Shown here in pieces: positions 40,507-48,641 of a stretch of 64,000 nucleotides of DNA (the first letter of the stretch is position 1; each line of letters starts with the position of its first letter). The notes beneath the pieces are model-generated. The model ran no database searches and had not been told where the DNA came from. It was given only the letters and a program-made list of their open reading frames with translations. A program made the position numbers and the translations under genes. The DNA is taken from the NCBI GenBank assembly GCA_963704535.1, contig OY969916.1, forward strand, positions 8,246,001 to 8,310,000, read 5' to 3'. The DNA is from G963704535 sp963704535. GTDB taxonomy: Bacteria; Chloroflexota; Chloroflexia; Chloroflexales; Roseiflexaceae.

Positions 40507-40821
40507 TCACGATGGCCCCTCACTCTTGGGCAGCAACCGAACGGCCAGCATCAGCAACGCCCCCGCAGCCGCGCTCGCCGCCACCACCGTCACCGCCACA
40601 GCGACCCGCAGCGGCAGCCCAAGGTCAGGCGGAAAGATCGCGGCCAGCAGCGCCTCGGCCAGCGTCAGCGCGAAGAACAGCGCTGTGAGCCGGCCGCGCC
40701 CAGGGAAAGCCGCCCGAAATGCGGTGTCGGCCCGCGCGCGCCAGATGTCCAGCCAGAACAGACTCAGGATCGGCACAAACAGAGCGACGCCGCTGAGTGC
40801 ATAGCTTTGGAGTTCATTCAT
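40507..40821 (-). CDS. Small integral membrane protein, three helices
   Basis: 104 residues with three clear membrane segments: SYALSGVALFVPILSLFWL, LTALFFALTLAEALLAAIF and VAVAVTVVAASAAAGALLML, separated by a short basic loop (RARADTAFRAAFPGRGR). No motif known to me. Its start overlaps the 3' end of the glycosyltransferase-like gene by 8 nt, so it is probably translationally coupled with it and rpe. Confidence 0.72.
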   Translation of the reverse strand: MNELQSYALSGVALFVPILSLFWLDIWRARADTAFRAAFPGRGRLTALFFALTLAEALLAAIFPPDLGLPLRVAVAVTVVAASAAAGALLMLAVRLLPKSEGPS

Positions 40822-41662
40822 CTTTTCGTCCGTTGTCAGTAGTCAGTAGCGCCTCGATCTCGATCTGGGCTAATTCCAGGCGGAATGTCCACTGGCGCGG
40901 GTCGGCGTCGAGCCTGGCGATCCACTGCTCCAGGCCGCCGGCGGCGGTCACTTGGTCGCCGTAGCGGTCGGCGGTCTCGAACTCCAGCCCCTCGGTCGTG
41001 ATGTAGTCGAAGGCGAAGCCGCCGGCGCGCTGGAGGAATAGCAGCCACGCGACGTCCGTCCCGATGCTCTCCTCCGGGCAGCCGGCCAGGAGCGCCGTGG
41101 CCGCACGGCGCGAGAGCCCGCGCGACGCGGCCGTCACGTCCCACGCCCGCCCGCTGGCCGTGGCGTAGACTTGGTTGACGATCGCCTCGGTGTCGCGCTG
41201 GACGCGCGGGTGCGACTCGAACGCGCGCCTGGTCCGGCCCAGCACAGTGATATCGGAGCCGGCAAGCCGCGCGGCGACCTGCGCCAGCTCGTCGGGGTAG
41301 TGCTCGGCCCAGTGCAGCGCGCGGTCCAAGTCGCAGAACAGGATCGTCGGCGCGTCGAGCTGGAGCGCCAGGTCTATGGCGGCGCGCCGTGCCAGGCCCA
41401 GGTGCTTCAGCCCGGTGGGCCATTCGGGCTCCTCACGGCGAACGAGCGCCCCGGCGCCGGCCAGCAGCGCCAGCATGCGCTCCTGGGTCGTGTGGGTCGC
41501 CTGGACCGCGAGCCCGGCGAAGATCCGCATAAGCGCGGGCAGCACCCGCTCGGTCTGATCGTAGAGCCGACCGTCGGGGTCGTGCTGTGTTGCGGCCAGG
41601 ATGACAGGTGCGCGCTGGGCGACAGATGTCGAGTGACGGGTATCGGATTCTGGTTGGCTCAT
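40814..41662 (-). CDS. Glycosyltransferase-fold-like protein of unknown function
   Basis: 282 residues. The layout resembles nucleotide-sugar transferases: ATQHDPDGRLYDQT, QAPTILFCDLDRALHWAEHY with a DxD-like DLD, ITVLGRTRRAFESH, and GCPEESIGTDVAWLLFLQRA. The segment SRGLSRRAATALLAG is unusual. I cannot assign a substrate. The stop overlaps the next gene and its start overlaps rpe by four bases (ATGA), so rpe, this gene and the small membrane gene form one operon. The last codons (TTDNGRKDE) come from a GTCAGTA heptamer array at 40829-40850. Confidence 0.5.
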   Translation of the reverse strand: MSQPESDTRHSTSVAQRAPVILAATQHDPDGRLYDQTERVLPALMRIFAGLAVQATHTTQERMLALLAGAGALVRREEPEWPTGLKHLGLARRAAIDLALQLDAPTILFCDLDRALHWAEHYPDELAQVAARLAGSDITVLGRTRRAFESHPRVQRDTEAIVNQVYATASGRAWDVTAASRGLSRRAATALLAGCPEESIGTDVAWLLFLQRAGGFAFDYITTEGLEFETADRYGDQVTAAGGLEQWIARLDADPRQWTFRLELAQIEIEALLTTDNGRKDE

Positions 41663-42369
41663 GCTGATCGTGTCGTGTTCATTCCTTGAAGCGCGGCGCG
41701 CATGCCCTGGATCGCCTCGGCGACAGTCTGGTGTCCGTTGAAGATCGCGGTGCCGGCGACTAGGTTGGTCGCGCCGGCGCCGACGATCTCGGCCACATTG
41801 TCGGCCTTCACCCCGCCATCGACCTGAACGTGGATGTGGCCCAAGCCGCGCTCGTCGAGCATCCGCCGCAGCCGCGCAAGCTTGCCGTTCGTCGCCGGGA
41901 TATACGTCTGCCCGCCGAAGCCGGGGTTGATGCTCATCAACAGCACCAGATCCAGGTCGGGCAGGATCTCCTCCAGCGCCATCAGCGGGGTGGTCGGGTT
42001 GAGCGCAGCGCCGGCGGTGACGCCAAGCTCCTTGATCTGGTGAATCGTCCGGTGCAGGTGCATCGTCGCCTCGACGTGGACGGTGATATGATTCGCGCCA
42101 GCCTTGACAAACTCGGCGACGTAGCGCTCCGGCTGGACGATCATCAGGTGACAGTCCAGCGTGATGCCGACCACGGGGCGCAGCGCTGCGACCACAGGGA
42201 TGCCGAAGCTAATATTGGGGACGAACATCCCATCCATCACGTCGAGCTGAAGCCAGTCGGCGCCGGCCGCCTCGGCGGCGTGGGCCTGCTCACCGAGCCG
42301 CGCGAAGTCGGCCGAGAGCACCGAGGGGGCCAGCAGGATCGGTCGGTCGTTGATCTGGGCAATGGGCAC
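41659..42369 (-). CDS. rpe: Ribulose-phosphate 3-epimerase
   Basis: About 236 residues; GTG at 42369 is preceded by AGGTG, and a GTG two codons upstream is also possible. Converts ribulose 5-phosphate to xylulose 5-phosphate in the pentose phosphate or Calvin pathway. TIM-barrel motifs: LQLDVMDGMFVPNISFG (Asp and His-type metal residues), DCHLMIVQPERY, LMSINPGFGGQTYIP (catalytic region), HIHVQVDGGVKADNV, and NLVAGTAIFNG for phosphate. Complete and normal length. Head of an operon of three genes. Confidence 0.96.
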   Translation of the reverse strand: MPIAQINDRPILLAPSVLSADFARLGEQAHAAEAAGADWLQLDVMDGMFVPNISFGIPVVAALRPVVGITLDCHLMIVQPERYVAEFVKAGANHITVHVEATMHLHRTIHQIKELGVTAGAALNPTTPLMALEEILPDLDLVLLMSINPGFGGQTYIPATNGKLARLRRMLDERGLGHIHVQVDGGVKADNVAEIVGAGATNLVAGTAIFNGHQTVAEAIQGMRAALQGMNTTRSA

Positions 42370-42525
42370 AGGCACCTCGCGCGGGCGACAAACTTCAGGA
42401 CGCTTGCTTCCGGTTCGACGGCGTCAATTATAGCATGGGCTTGCCGTCAGTAGAGATCGCATCAGAGTGGGATAATCGTAAATCGTAGTCTTAGGGACTC
42501 TGAACTTCTTCTTCATCCCAAAGCG

Positions 42526-42583
42526 CGTGTGAAACGTAAAACGTGAAACGTGAAAGGCGCTCACGCGTCACGTTTCACGCTGG
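42526..42583. repeat. Mirrored CGTGAAA heptamer array
   Basis: GTGTGAAACGTAAAACGTG, AAACGTGAAAGG, loop CGCTCACGC, then GTCACGTTTCACGC. It shares its word with 9005-9078. The 42376-42525 stretch also holds ATCGTAAATCGTAG, another heptamer pair; otherwise nothing is seen in this gap. Confidence 0.85.
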
Positions 42584-42607
42584 GACGCTTTACATTTTCT
42601 GATTCCC

Positions 42608-43387
42608 TTAGGGCGCGAGAAAGACCTGCGCGGCGATCACGACCCCCACGACAATGACGACACCGACTAGCACGATCAGCGCTATTCTCAGCCAGTCGAT
42701 CTTGCGCTCCTGGGCGACCGGTCGTAGGCTTGCCAGCGGGTCCGCGGCTATGGAATCGCTGCCGGGCTGGCCAGTGCCGGCGCTGCTGTCACGCGTGAGG
42801 GGTCGAATAGATGGGCGGGGACTCTTGCTAGTCTGGGCCTCGTCAGGCGCCGGCGGTTGGCTCAATGGGGTGGGGAGCGAAGTGGGCGGCGCCATGGTTG
42901 CAGGCGCGGCTTCCGAGGGGGAAACCGGATCGGCCCACAGCGGCTGGTCCAAGGGGGCGGGCGGAGGCGCTGGCGTAGGGTGCGTAGCTGCCGGTGCGGC
43001 TGGCATCGGCGGCGCCACGTCAGGCAAGGGTGTGATGGCTTGGGTGGCCGTGTGTTCGAGCTCTGGTGGTCGCGCGGGCGGTGCCGGCGGTCTTGGCGTT
43101 AGCGGGGCGACCGGCGCGGTTGCGGCGCGCGCCAGGACTGCCAGGCCGTGACGCGCGGCATCATTGGCCGGGTTCAGCTCCAGGACGCGCTCCAGGCAGC
43201 GCCGTCGTTCTTCGTCGGTCGCGACCACGCCCGACAGCCAGAGCCAGGCGTACTCGTTGCGCGGATTAAGGCGGATGGACTGGGCGATCAAGTCCTTGGC
43301 GCGCGCCATGTCGCCGTCCTTGAGGGCGCTGACTCCCTGTGCCAGCAGCGCCGCCGCGTCGTCATTGGTGTGTGATGGTGGCTGCAT
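42608..43387 (-). CDS. TPR protein with C-terminal membrane anchor
   Basis: 259 residues. Residues 10-75 form two TPR-like helix pairs (AALLAQGVSALKDGDMARAK, DLIAQSIRLNPRNEYAWLWL, RRRCLERVLELNPANDAARH). A 120-residue Pro/Ala/Thr region follows, then DWLRIALIVLVGVVIVVGV as a tail anchor, leaving the TPRs in the cytoplasm. TPRs mediate protein contacts; the partner is unknown. Such tail-anchored TPR proteins are common in this phylum. The following gene upstream (minus strand) also encodes TPRs. Confidence 0.82.
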   Translation of the reverse strand: MQPPSHTNDDAAALLAQGVSALKDGDMARAKDLIAQSIRLNPRNEYAWLWLSGVVATDEERRRCLERVLELNPANDAARHGLAVLARAATAPVAPLTPRPPAPPARPPELEHTATQAITPLPDVAPPMPAAPAATHPTPAPPPAPLDQPLWADPVSPSEAAPATMAPPTSLPTPLSQPPAPDEAQTSKSPRPSIRPLTRDSSAGTGQPGSDSIAADPLASLRPVAQERKIDWLRIALIVLVGVVIVVGVVIAAQVFLAP

Positions 43388-43429
43388 AGGTCCTTATCCT
43401 TTATCCTCGGAGCTCTCATAGCCCTTGGC

Positions 43430-43482
43430 GGAAAGGGGGTTCTTGAGGGGCAGTTCCCCTCAAACCCCCCCTTTTTAGATAG
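43430..43482. repeat. TTGAGGGG hairpin element, single copy
   Basis: GGAAAGGGGGTTCTTGAGGG, loop CAGTT, CCCCTCAAACCCCCCCTTT. Immediately downstream of the 43485 gene on the minus strand and about 40 nt upstream of the 43387 start. Inserted between two TPR genes. Confidence 0.85.
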
Positions 43483-43484
43483 CC

Positions 43485-44990
43485 TCATAAGCCGAGCGTC
43501 ACTATCTGCACCTCGGCGCGCTCGCGCCAGGGCGATGCGGGCGCAAAGTCGGCCGCGTTGACCAACGCCAGCCGCGCGCCCGCGCGGTCACCCAGCGCCG
43601 CCAGGGCGCGGCCCAGGTAGTAGGCCGCCTCGGCACTTTGCGGGTCGTGCCGAAGGGCGCGCTCTGCCGCCGCTCGTGATTGCGCCGGATCGCCGCATAC
43701 CAGGTGCGCCGCGGCCAGCGTCGACCAGGCCCGCGCATCGGTAGGGAGCAGGCGGGTAGCCTCTTCGGCTGCTGGGAGGCCATCCTCGCACACCCGCAAC
43801 GAGGTGCCGGTGTGGAAGCGCGCCAGCTCCAGCGCATACATGCCGCGCTCGTCCAACATCGCGTCGTCGAGTGCCCGGCGATACTCCACGCCCGCCGCGA
43901 CGTAGTCGTGCTGGGTCGTGTACCACTGACCCCAGGCCAGGTGGGTGTTTGGCGCGCGCGGCGCCTGGGCGCGCAGTGCCTCCAACTGCGCCTGGGCCTC
44001 CTGCGGGTCGTCGTTGGACAGGTACGCTAGGGCCAGCAGCGCCCGCGTGCGCGAGTCATCGGGATGGGCTGCGACCAGCGCTTCAAGCCGCCGGATACCC
44101 TCGTCCCGATCGCCTGAGCGCCAGCGCACGTATGCGGCATAGGCGGCGGCAGCCAGCGCGCTGGAGCTGTCGGGGGCGACGATAGTGAACTGCGCTTCGG
44201 CCAGGGTGTACATGCCGGCCTGAAGATAAAGTTGCCCCAGGAGCTGCGGGCGCTGTGCCCGGCCAGCCCGCAGCGCCTGGGCCAGTTGGCGCGGGTCGGG
44301 GTCCGGCCTGGGCAGCAGCGGCGCGGTGAGGAACTCCAACGTGGGTAACTTCATCTGGCGCGGCGCCGGCTGAACCCGCTCAAGGTCGGCAAGCGCGCCC
44401 TCTGGGTCGGCGGCGGCCCGCAGGCTGGCCAGGCGCGCCGTAACGACCACGCGCCATGCTGGTGGGAGATCCATTGGCAGCGCGGCGCGGTAGGTCGCCT
44501 CGGCGCCCGCATAATCGCCGGTGGCCAGCAGGCGTTCAGCTTCCAGCACGCGCCGTAGCGGGAACAGCGCCGAGCGCTCGTCGATCCGCTCCCAGAACTG
44601 GCTCGCCTCGTCGCGTAGGTTGGCGGCAGAGGCGACGCGCCCTTGGTACAGCCGCACCAGCTCCGCCTCCTCGTCGCGAAGCCCCAGCCCAAGCGCGTAG
44701 GCCAGCAACCTGTCTGCGGCCAGGTGCTCGCCACGCACCAAGCGCACGGCGCCAAGCCGTGCGAACACCGGGGCGAACCTTGGCGCCTTGGCCGCGAGTG
44801 CCTGGTATGCCGCGAACGCGTCATGGTAGCGCCCGGCGGCGAAGAGCGCGTCGGCGCGGCGCAGATCATCCCGTGGGTCCGGCCGGAAAGTCAGCCGCGC
44901 GCTCTGCCAGAGCACAAGCAGCACCAGCGTGAGCGATGCCAGGCTGAACAGAACCTTGATGCTCTTATCGACGCGTCCGCTCAAGTTCAT
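43485..44990 (-). CDS. TPR-repeat membrane-anchored protein
   Basis: About 501 residues from ATG 44990 (MNLSGRVDKSIK); an ATG ten codons earlier is possible, but the open frame further upstream is only the nested hairpin repeat. One N-terminal membrane segment (LFSLASLTLVLLVLWQSARL) then about ten TPR units, for example DDLRRADALFAAGRYHDAFAA, AEATYRAALPMDLPPAWRVV, EARLVNAADFAPASPWRERA. The TPR part lies outside the membrane on the far side of the anchor, so a scaffold for envelope proteins is plausible. No catalytic motif. Confidence 0.82.
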   Translation of the reverse strand: MNLSGRVDKSIKVLFSLASLTLVLLVLWQSARLTFRPDPRDDLRRADALFAAGRYHDAFAAYQALAAKAPRFAPVFARLGAVRLVRGEHLAADRLLAYALGLGLRDEEAELVRLYQGRVASAANLRDEASQFWERIDERSALFPLRRVLEAERLLATGDYAGAEATYRAALPMDLPPAWRVVVTARLASLRAAADPEGALADLERVQPAPRQMKLPTLEFLTAPLLPRPDPDPRQLAQALRAGRAQRPQLLGQLYLQAGMYTLAEAQFTIVAPDSSSALAAAAYAAYVRWRSGDRDEGIRRLEALVAAHPDDSRTRALLALAYLSNDDPQEAQAQLEALRAQAPRAPNTHLAWGQWYTTQHDYVAAGVEYRRALDDAMLDERGMYALELARFHTGTSLRVCEDGLPAAEEATRLLPTDARAWSTLAAAHLVCGDPAQSRAAAERALRHDPQSAEAAYYLGRALAALGDRAGARLALVNAADFAPASPWRERAEVQIVTLGL

Positions 44991-45023
44991 CGTATATCGC
45001 TTCGTTTCCTTGTGGTTCATCAC

Positions 45024-45097
45024 AATGGTTCTGCGGGGTGGTTTGGAGAGGGTGGCCCCCTCCAAGCCTCCTCCACACCGCAAAACCTGTGTAGTGC
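45024..45097 (+). repeat. Nested hairpin repeat (TTTGCGG / TTGGAGGGGG type), copy 2
   Basis: CAATGGTTCTGCGGGGTGGT, TTGGAGAGGGTGG, CCCCCTCCAAGCCTCCTCC, ACACCGCAAAACC. Same order and orientation as 16069-16160, with a few substitutions. In the gap between the TPR gene (minus) and the response regulator (plus); the rest, 45098-45296, shows no gene. Confidence 0.8.
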
Positions 45098-45296
45098 CAC
45101 TGGCACAATCGAATGGATCATACGTCCAGCGATGGCAAGAGTCAACTATTCAATAGACAATCATTTCGCAAGGCGCTTCAGCTGCGATGGCGTAGATCTT
45201 GCTGTATGGAAACAGATAAGCCTGCGCACCAAGGCCGTGTGCTGCTGCCCTCGCCTTGGTACCACCAATGTTGATCTCGTTCAATCAGGAGTGGGG

Positions 45297-45686
45297 ATGA
45301 GTTCGAATCAGGTACTGATCGTCGACGACGATGCCGCCATTCTTGAGATGATCGCGGAGTTGTTGAGCTACGAGGGCTACATAGTGGTCACATGCAGCGA
45401 AGGCCGGCAGGCGGTCGCGTTTGCGCGCACCACTCCCCCGGCCCTGATTCTGCTCGATCTCATGATGCCGGAGATGAGCGGCTGGCAGGTTATCTCCGCA
45501 CTCCGGTCATCCCCGCAGACCCTAGCGATCCCGATCGTGCTGCTCTCCGCGCGGCGTGACCTGGCCGACGCCGCCCGCGATCTGAAGGTCACCGCCTACC
45601 TGGAGAAACCGTTCGACCTGGAAGAGCTGCTGGGTATTGTTCGACACTATGTGACTCTCGGCCGAGCGCATAACGGCCACGAATAA
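45297..45686 (+). CDS. Single-domain response regulator (CheY-like)
   Basis: 129 residues from ATG 45297 with AGGAG upstream. A receiver domain alone: VLIVDDDAAILEMIAELL with the acidic pocket DD, LILLDLMMPEMSGWQ with the phospho-acceptor Asp near residue 54, VLLSARRDLADA with the switch Ser and AYLEKPFDLEELL with the conserved Lys. No output domain is present, so it acts through protein contacts. No histidine kinase is adjacent; the nearest is at 48642, about 3 kb away. Confidence 0.93.
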   Translation: MSSNQVLIVDDDAAILEMIAELLSYEGYIVVTCSEGRQAVAFARTTPPALILLDLMMPEMSGWQVISALRSSPQTLAIPIVLLSARRDLADAARDLKVTAYLEKPFDLEELLGIVRHYVTLGRAHNGHE

Positions 45687-45690
45687 TGTG

Positions 45691-46743
45691 TCAGAACCAA
45701 CGGCGCAGTCTGCGGGCCAATGGGTGCTTTTCCACCGGCTCGTCGTGCTCGATCGTCCAGCGTGTCGCTTCCGCGATCACTGTCCCCGTGATCGCCCCAC
45801 TGAGGACATCACCAGGGTAGTGGGCGCCCAAGTACACGCGCGAGAATCCGACCAGCGCCGCGATAGCATACCAGAGCAGCGCCAGCTTCGGGTACTGGCG
45901 TCGCAGCAGCCAGGCCCCTGCGAATGCCGCAGCCGAGTGGCCCGACGGGAAGGAGTAGGTCCCCGGCTTTTTCCCCACTGCGATCGCCTGCACGATATCG
46001 ATAAATGGGCGGCTTCGGCGAAAGTAGTACTTAATCGGATACTCGACGGTCATTGTGGCGAACCATAGCGGCGGTATGACGCGGTGGAGCACCTGAAGAC
46101 CGCGCTTCTTCTCGAAGATCGCCGCCGCCACCAGGCCGAGAATCCAGCCCGCGCCGCCGTTCATGATCGTCGTCAGGCCATACATCAGCTGGTTGAGCAG
46201 TGGTGTGTGCGGTAGATGGTTGACGGCCAGGAACAGCCGCGCGTCCAGCGCCTGGAGCGGCTTCATCCGCTGCAAGATCTCCTCCCGCAGCATCTCGCGC
46301 GGCACCTCGATGGTTGGGTCGACTTTCCCCTGCTGCTCCGGGTTGGTGGCCTTCTGAACAGCTTCCTCCAACGCCTCACGGGTCTCCCCGGTGCTGCCCG
46401 CCACCTGTTTCGCCGCCTCGATTATCGTGGCCGGCGCTTTCTCGACGCCGGGGGTCGCGGCGGCGGTCTGGATCGCCTGCGCCGGCTGGGGGTCGGCGCC
46501 ACCCTGCTCGCGTACATCGCGCTCGGTCGTGCCGCTGGCCGCCGCCATCAGCTCGTCGGCGACCCGCGCGGCTTGCTCCGGGGTCTTGATCTCGCGGATC
46601 GCCTCTTTGAGCGCATCCTTGGCTGGCTCGGCCGCCGCTTTAGCCTCCGGCGAGGGGCCGATCCAGGGATGCGTCGGCGCGTCGTCCGGCTGTGGGACGC
46701 GAGGATTCTGTTTCGGTGTCGGCGTCTGTTCGGCTTCCGTCAT
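45691..46743 (-). CDS. PAP2-family phosphatase with long acidic N-terminal extension
   Basis: 350 residues from ATG 46743 (AGGAG nine bases before; ATG 46752 has no spacing from it). Residues 1-155 are charged, Ala/Pro/Glu-rich and probably disordered, which is uncommon for the family. The rest is a membrane PAP2 phosphatase: KYYFRRSRPF (motif 1, KxxxxxxRP), YSFPSGHSAAAFAGA (motif 2, PSGH) and FSRVYLGAHYPGDVLSGA (motif 3, SRxxxxxHxxxD). Expected substrates are undecaprenyl pyrophosphate or phosphatidate. All catalytic residues are present. It converges with the response regulator gene, leaving 4 nt between their ends. Confidence 0.93.
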   Translation of the reverse strand: MTEAEQTPTPKQNPRVPQPDDAPTHPWIGPSPEAKAAAEPAKDALKEAIREIKTPEQAARVADELMAAASGTTERDVREQGGADPQPAQAIQTAAATPGVEKAPATIIEAAKQVAGSTGETREALEEAVQKATNPEQQGKVDPTIEVPREMLREEILQRMKPLQALDARLFLAVNHLPHTPLLNQLMYGLTTIMNGGAGWILGLVAAAIFEKKRGLQVLHRVIPPLWFATMTVEYPIKYYFRRSRPFIDIVQAIAVGKKPGTYSFPSGHSAAAFAGAWLLRRQYPKLALLWYAIAALVGFSRVYLGAHYPGDVLSGAITGTVIAEATRWTIEHDEPVEKHPLARRLRRWF

Positions 46744-46757
46744 GGTCTTCATCTCCT

Positions 46758-46892
46758 GAGAAACTCTTCGGAAAGGAGAGTTTGAGGAGCTTTCCCCTCA
46801 AGAACCCCTTTCCACCACTCCTGAGAAACTGTTTGAAAAGGGGGAGTTTGAGGGGGTTTCCCCTCAAGAACCCCTTTCTACCACGGAACTCT
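46758..46892. repeat. Two TTGAGGGG hairpin elements with GAGAAACT flanks
   Basis: First unit GGAAAGGAGAGTTTGAGGAG, loop, CCCCTCAAGAACCCCTTTCC; second unit GAAAAGGGGGAGTTTGAGGG, loop, CCCCTCAAGAACCCCTTTCT. Each is preceded by CCTGAGAAACT and followed by ACCACxxxACTC, as at 8411. They are the outer limits of the repeat unit. Upstream of the PAP2 gene on the opposite strand. Confidence 0.85.
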
Positions 46893-46916
46893 AGTTGTAT
46901 GCTAGCTTCCAGCAAT

Positions 46917-47870
46917 CTATGAGAGACTGCCTGAAAATGCTGGCGTGCCACTCACATGTTGCGGCGGCACGATCACCCAAACCGCGTGGGGCACGACATG
47001 CACCTGCACCGGCGTCTGCCCGATGATCTCGCCGTCGGCCTGGACCGGCAGTTCGTGATCGGCGCTGACTGTGGTGCTTCGCTCGGCCCTGAGGTAGCGC
47101 ACGTTCCGGTCGCGGTGCTGCTGGCCGAGCAGGGTGTACCAGGCCAGCCGGAGGTAGTCCATCAGCGTGCGGGTGCTGATGATACAGATGTCGATCCGCC
47201 CGTCGTCGGGGCGAATATGCGGCCCCCAGCGGAATGGCGGCACGCCGAGGAGGCCGCCGTTGGCGATCACGATCTGGGCGGCGCGCGGTCGGAGCCGGCG
47301 GCCGTCGGCGACCAGCGTGAAGCGGCGCGGCTGGTAGCCCAGCAGCCGCGTGAAGGCCGTCCACAGATAGGCCGCCCGACCAAACCGGCGCTTCGCCTCG
47401 CGCTCGGTGTCGCGGATCATCAGCGAGTCGATACCGATGCCGATCTGTAGAACAAAGTATTTGTCGCCGATCTGCATGGTGTCGAGGCTGGTCGTCGCAT
47501 GCTCGCCGGCCAGCAGAGCGCATGCGCCTTCGAGATTGAGCGGGATACCAAGCTCACGAGCCAGGACATTGGCCGTGCCGACCGGGATGATGCCCAGCGG
47601 GATGTCGGTGTGGACCAGCGCCTCGGCGACCTCGGAGACCGTCCCATCGCCCCCGGCGGCGATAATCATATCAAAGCCGCGGTCCAGCGCCGCGCGTACG
47701 ATCTCCGCGACCAACTCTTGACCAGTCGTCTCATACAGTTCGTACGTGCGATTCCGAGCTGTGAAATGCCTGTCGAGCACGCGCCTGACATCCTGCGCGG
47801 TGCAGCTTCCAGCCATAGGGTTCAGCACCAGGAAGACCCGTGTTTCGACCTCTTGCTCTACGCTCGTCAT
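46917..47870 (-). CDS. Diacylglycerol/lipid kinase family protein
   Basis: 317 residues from ATG 47870 (GGAGCGGATAGG upstream). It belongs to the DAGK catalytic-domain family: VFLVLNPMAGSCTAQDV at the N-terminus, AAGGDGTVSEVAEALVHTDIPLG (the GGDGT nucleotide motif), IPVGTANVLARELGIP, and a C-terminal beta-rich half (HELPVQADGEIIGQTPVQVH). It phosphorylates a lipid alcohol (diacylglycerol, undecaprenol or sphingoid type) in membrane recycling. Cytoplasmic, membrane-associated. Its upstream region is shared with the divergent cupredoxin gene. Confidence 0.92.
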   Translation of the reverse strand: MTSVEQEVETRVFLVLNPMAGSCTAQDVRRVLDRHFTARNRTYELYETTGQELVAEIVRAALDRGFDMIIAAGGDGTVSEVAEALVHTDIPLGIIPVGTANVLARELGIPLNLEGACALLAGEHATTSLDTMQIGDKYFVLQIGIGIDSLMIRDTEREAKRRFGRAAYLWTAFTRLLGYQPRRFTLVADGRRLRPRAAQIVIANGGLLGVPPFRWGPHIRPDDGRIDICIISTRTLMDYLRLAWYTLLGQQHRDRNVRYLRAERSTTVSADHELPVQADGEIIGQTPVQVHVVPHAVWVIVPPQHVSGTPAFSGSLS

Positions 47871-47988
47871 CCTATCCGCTCCTTCATGAGCACCGAGAAT
47901 ATCGAGATTATACATAGGAGTATCTGTGCTATCCTGGTGCCTTCCTGGTCCTGACGCAAGTTTCATTCCAACAGCAAAGGAGAAGGTT

Positions 47989-48405
47989 ATGAAGCATCCC
48001 TCCGCTCGCCATTTCGTGCTGCTGTGTGTGCTGCTGCTGATCGGGTGCGGCACCACAACGGCTCCGGAGCCTCCCGCCGGCCTGATTGTCACCGCCACCG
48101 AGTTTCGCTTCAACCCCTCGGCCCTGACGCTCAAAGCGGGTGAGCCGGCTGAGCTGACGCTCAAGAACGCCGGCCAGACCTTGCATGACCTCACGATCGT
48201 CGCCGGCCCCGGCATTCCGACGCCGAGCGCGCCTGCGAACGACACAGACCCGCAATCCTCGGATGGTTCCCCATACCATGTTGCGGCGCAGGCCGGCACC
48301 CAAGCCACGCTCAACTTCACGCTGCCGCCGGGGTCCTATACATTTATCTGCACGGTGCAAGGGCATGCCGACCTGGGGATGCGCGGGACCCTGACTGCAC
48401 AATGA
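47989..48405 (+). CDS. Plastocyanin/cupredoxin-like copper lipoprotein
   Basis: 138 residues from ATG 47989 with AAGGAG nine bases upstream; codons upstream in the same frame are not used. Lipobox LLLIGC anchors it outside the membrane. The cupredoxin copper site is visible: His in LHDLTIV, then Cys, His and Met in TFICTVQGHADLGMRG (CxxxxHxxxxM). Likely a small blue copper electron carrier. The loop from residue 80 to 100 (PSAPANDTDPQSSDG) is Pro/Asp-rich. It is divergent from the lipid kinase gene. Confidence 0.92.
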   Translation: MKHPSARHFVLLCVLLLIGCGTTTAPEPPAGLIVTATEFRFNPSALTLKAGEPAELTLKNAGQTLHDLTIVAGPGIPTPSAPANDTDPQSSDGSPYHVAAQAGTQATLNFTLPPGSYTFICTVQGHADLGMRGTLTAQ

Positions 48406-48641
48406 GTCCTTCCTCCACGCGTACCCCCATATCAATTATTTGCGTTAGTACGGTATAACAACAGGAGCACTACGTCGGCGGCGGTCGTTGGGTCGTAACG
48501 AAATTGCTACGAATGTGCATACCTACGACAGTCGTCGCTGCCCGTATCGCCGTTATACTGCAAGAGTGGCGCTGAGAGACCTCGTCGACACCAGAACATC
48601 GCTTTCAAAGTTTGCGAGTGCCGCGCTAACGGGTACCACCC

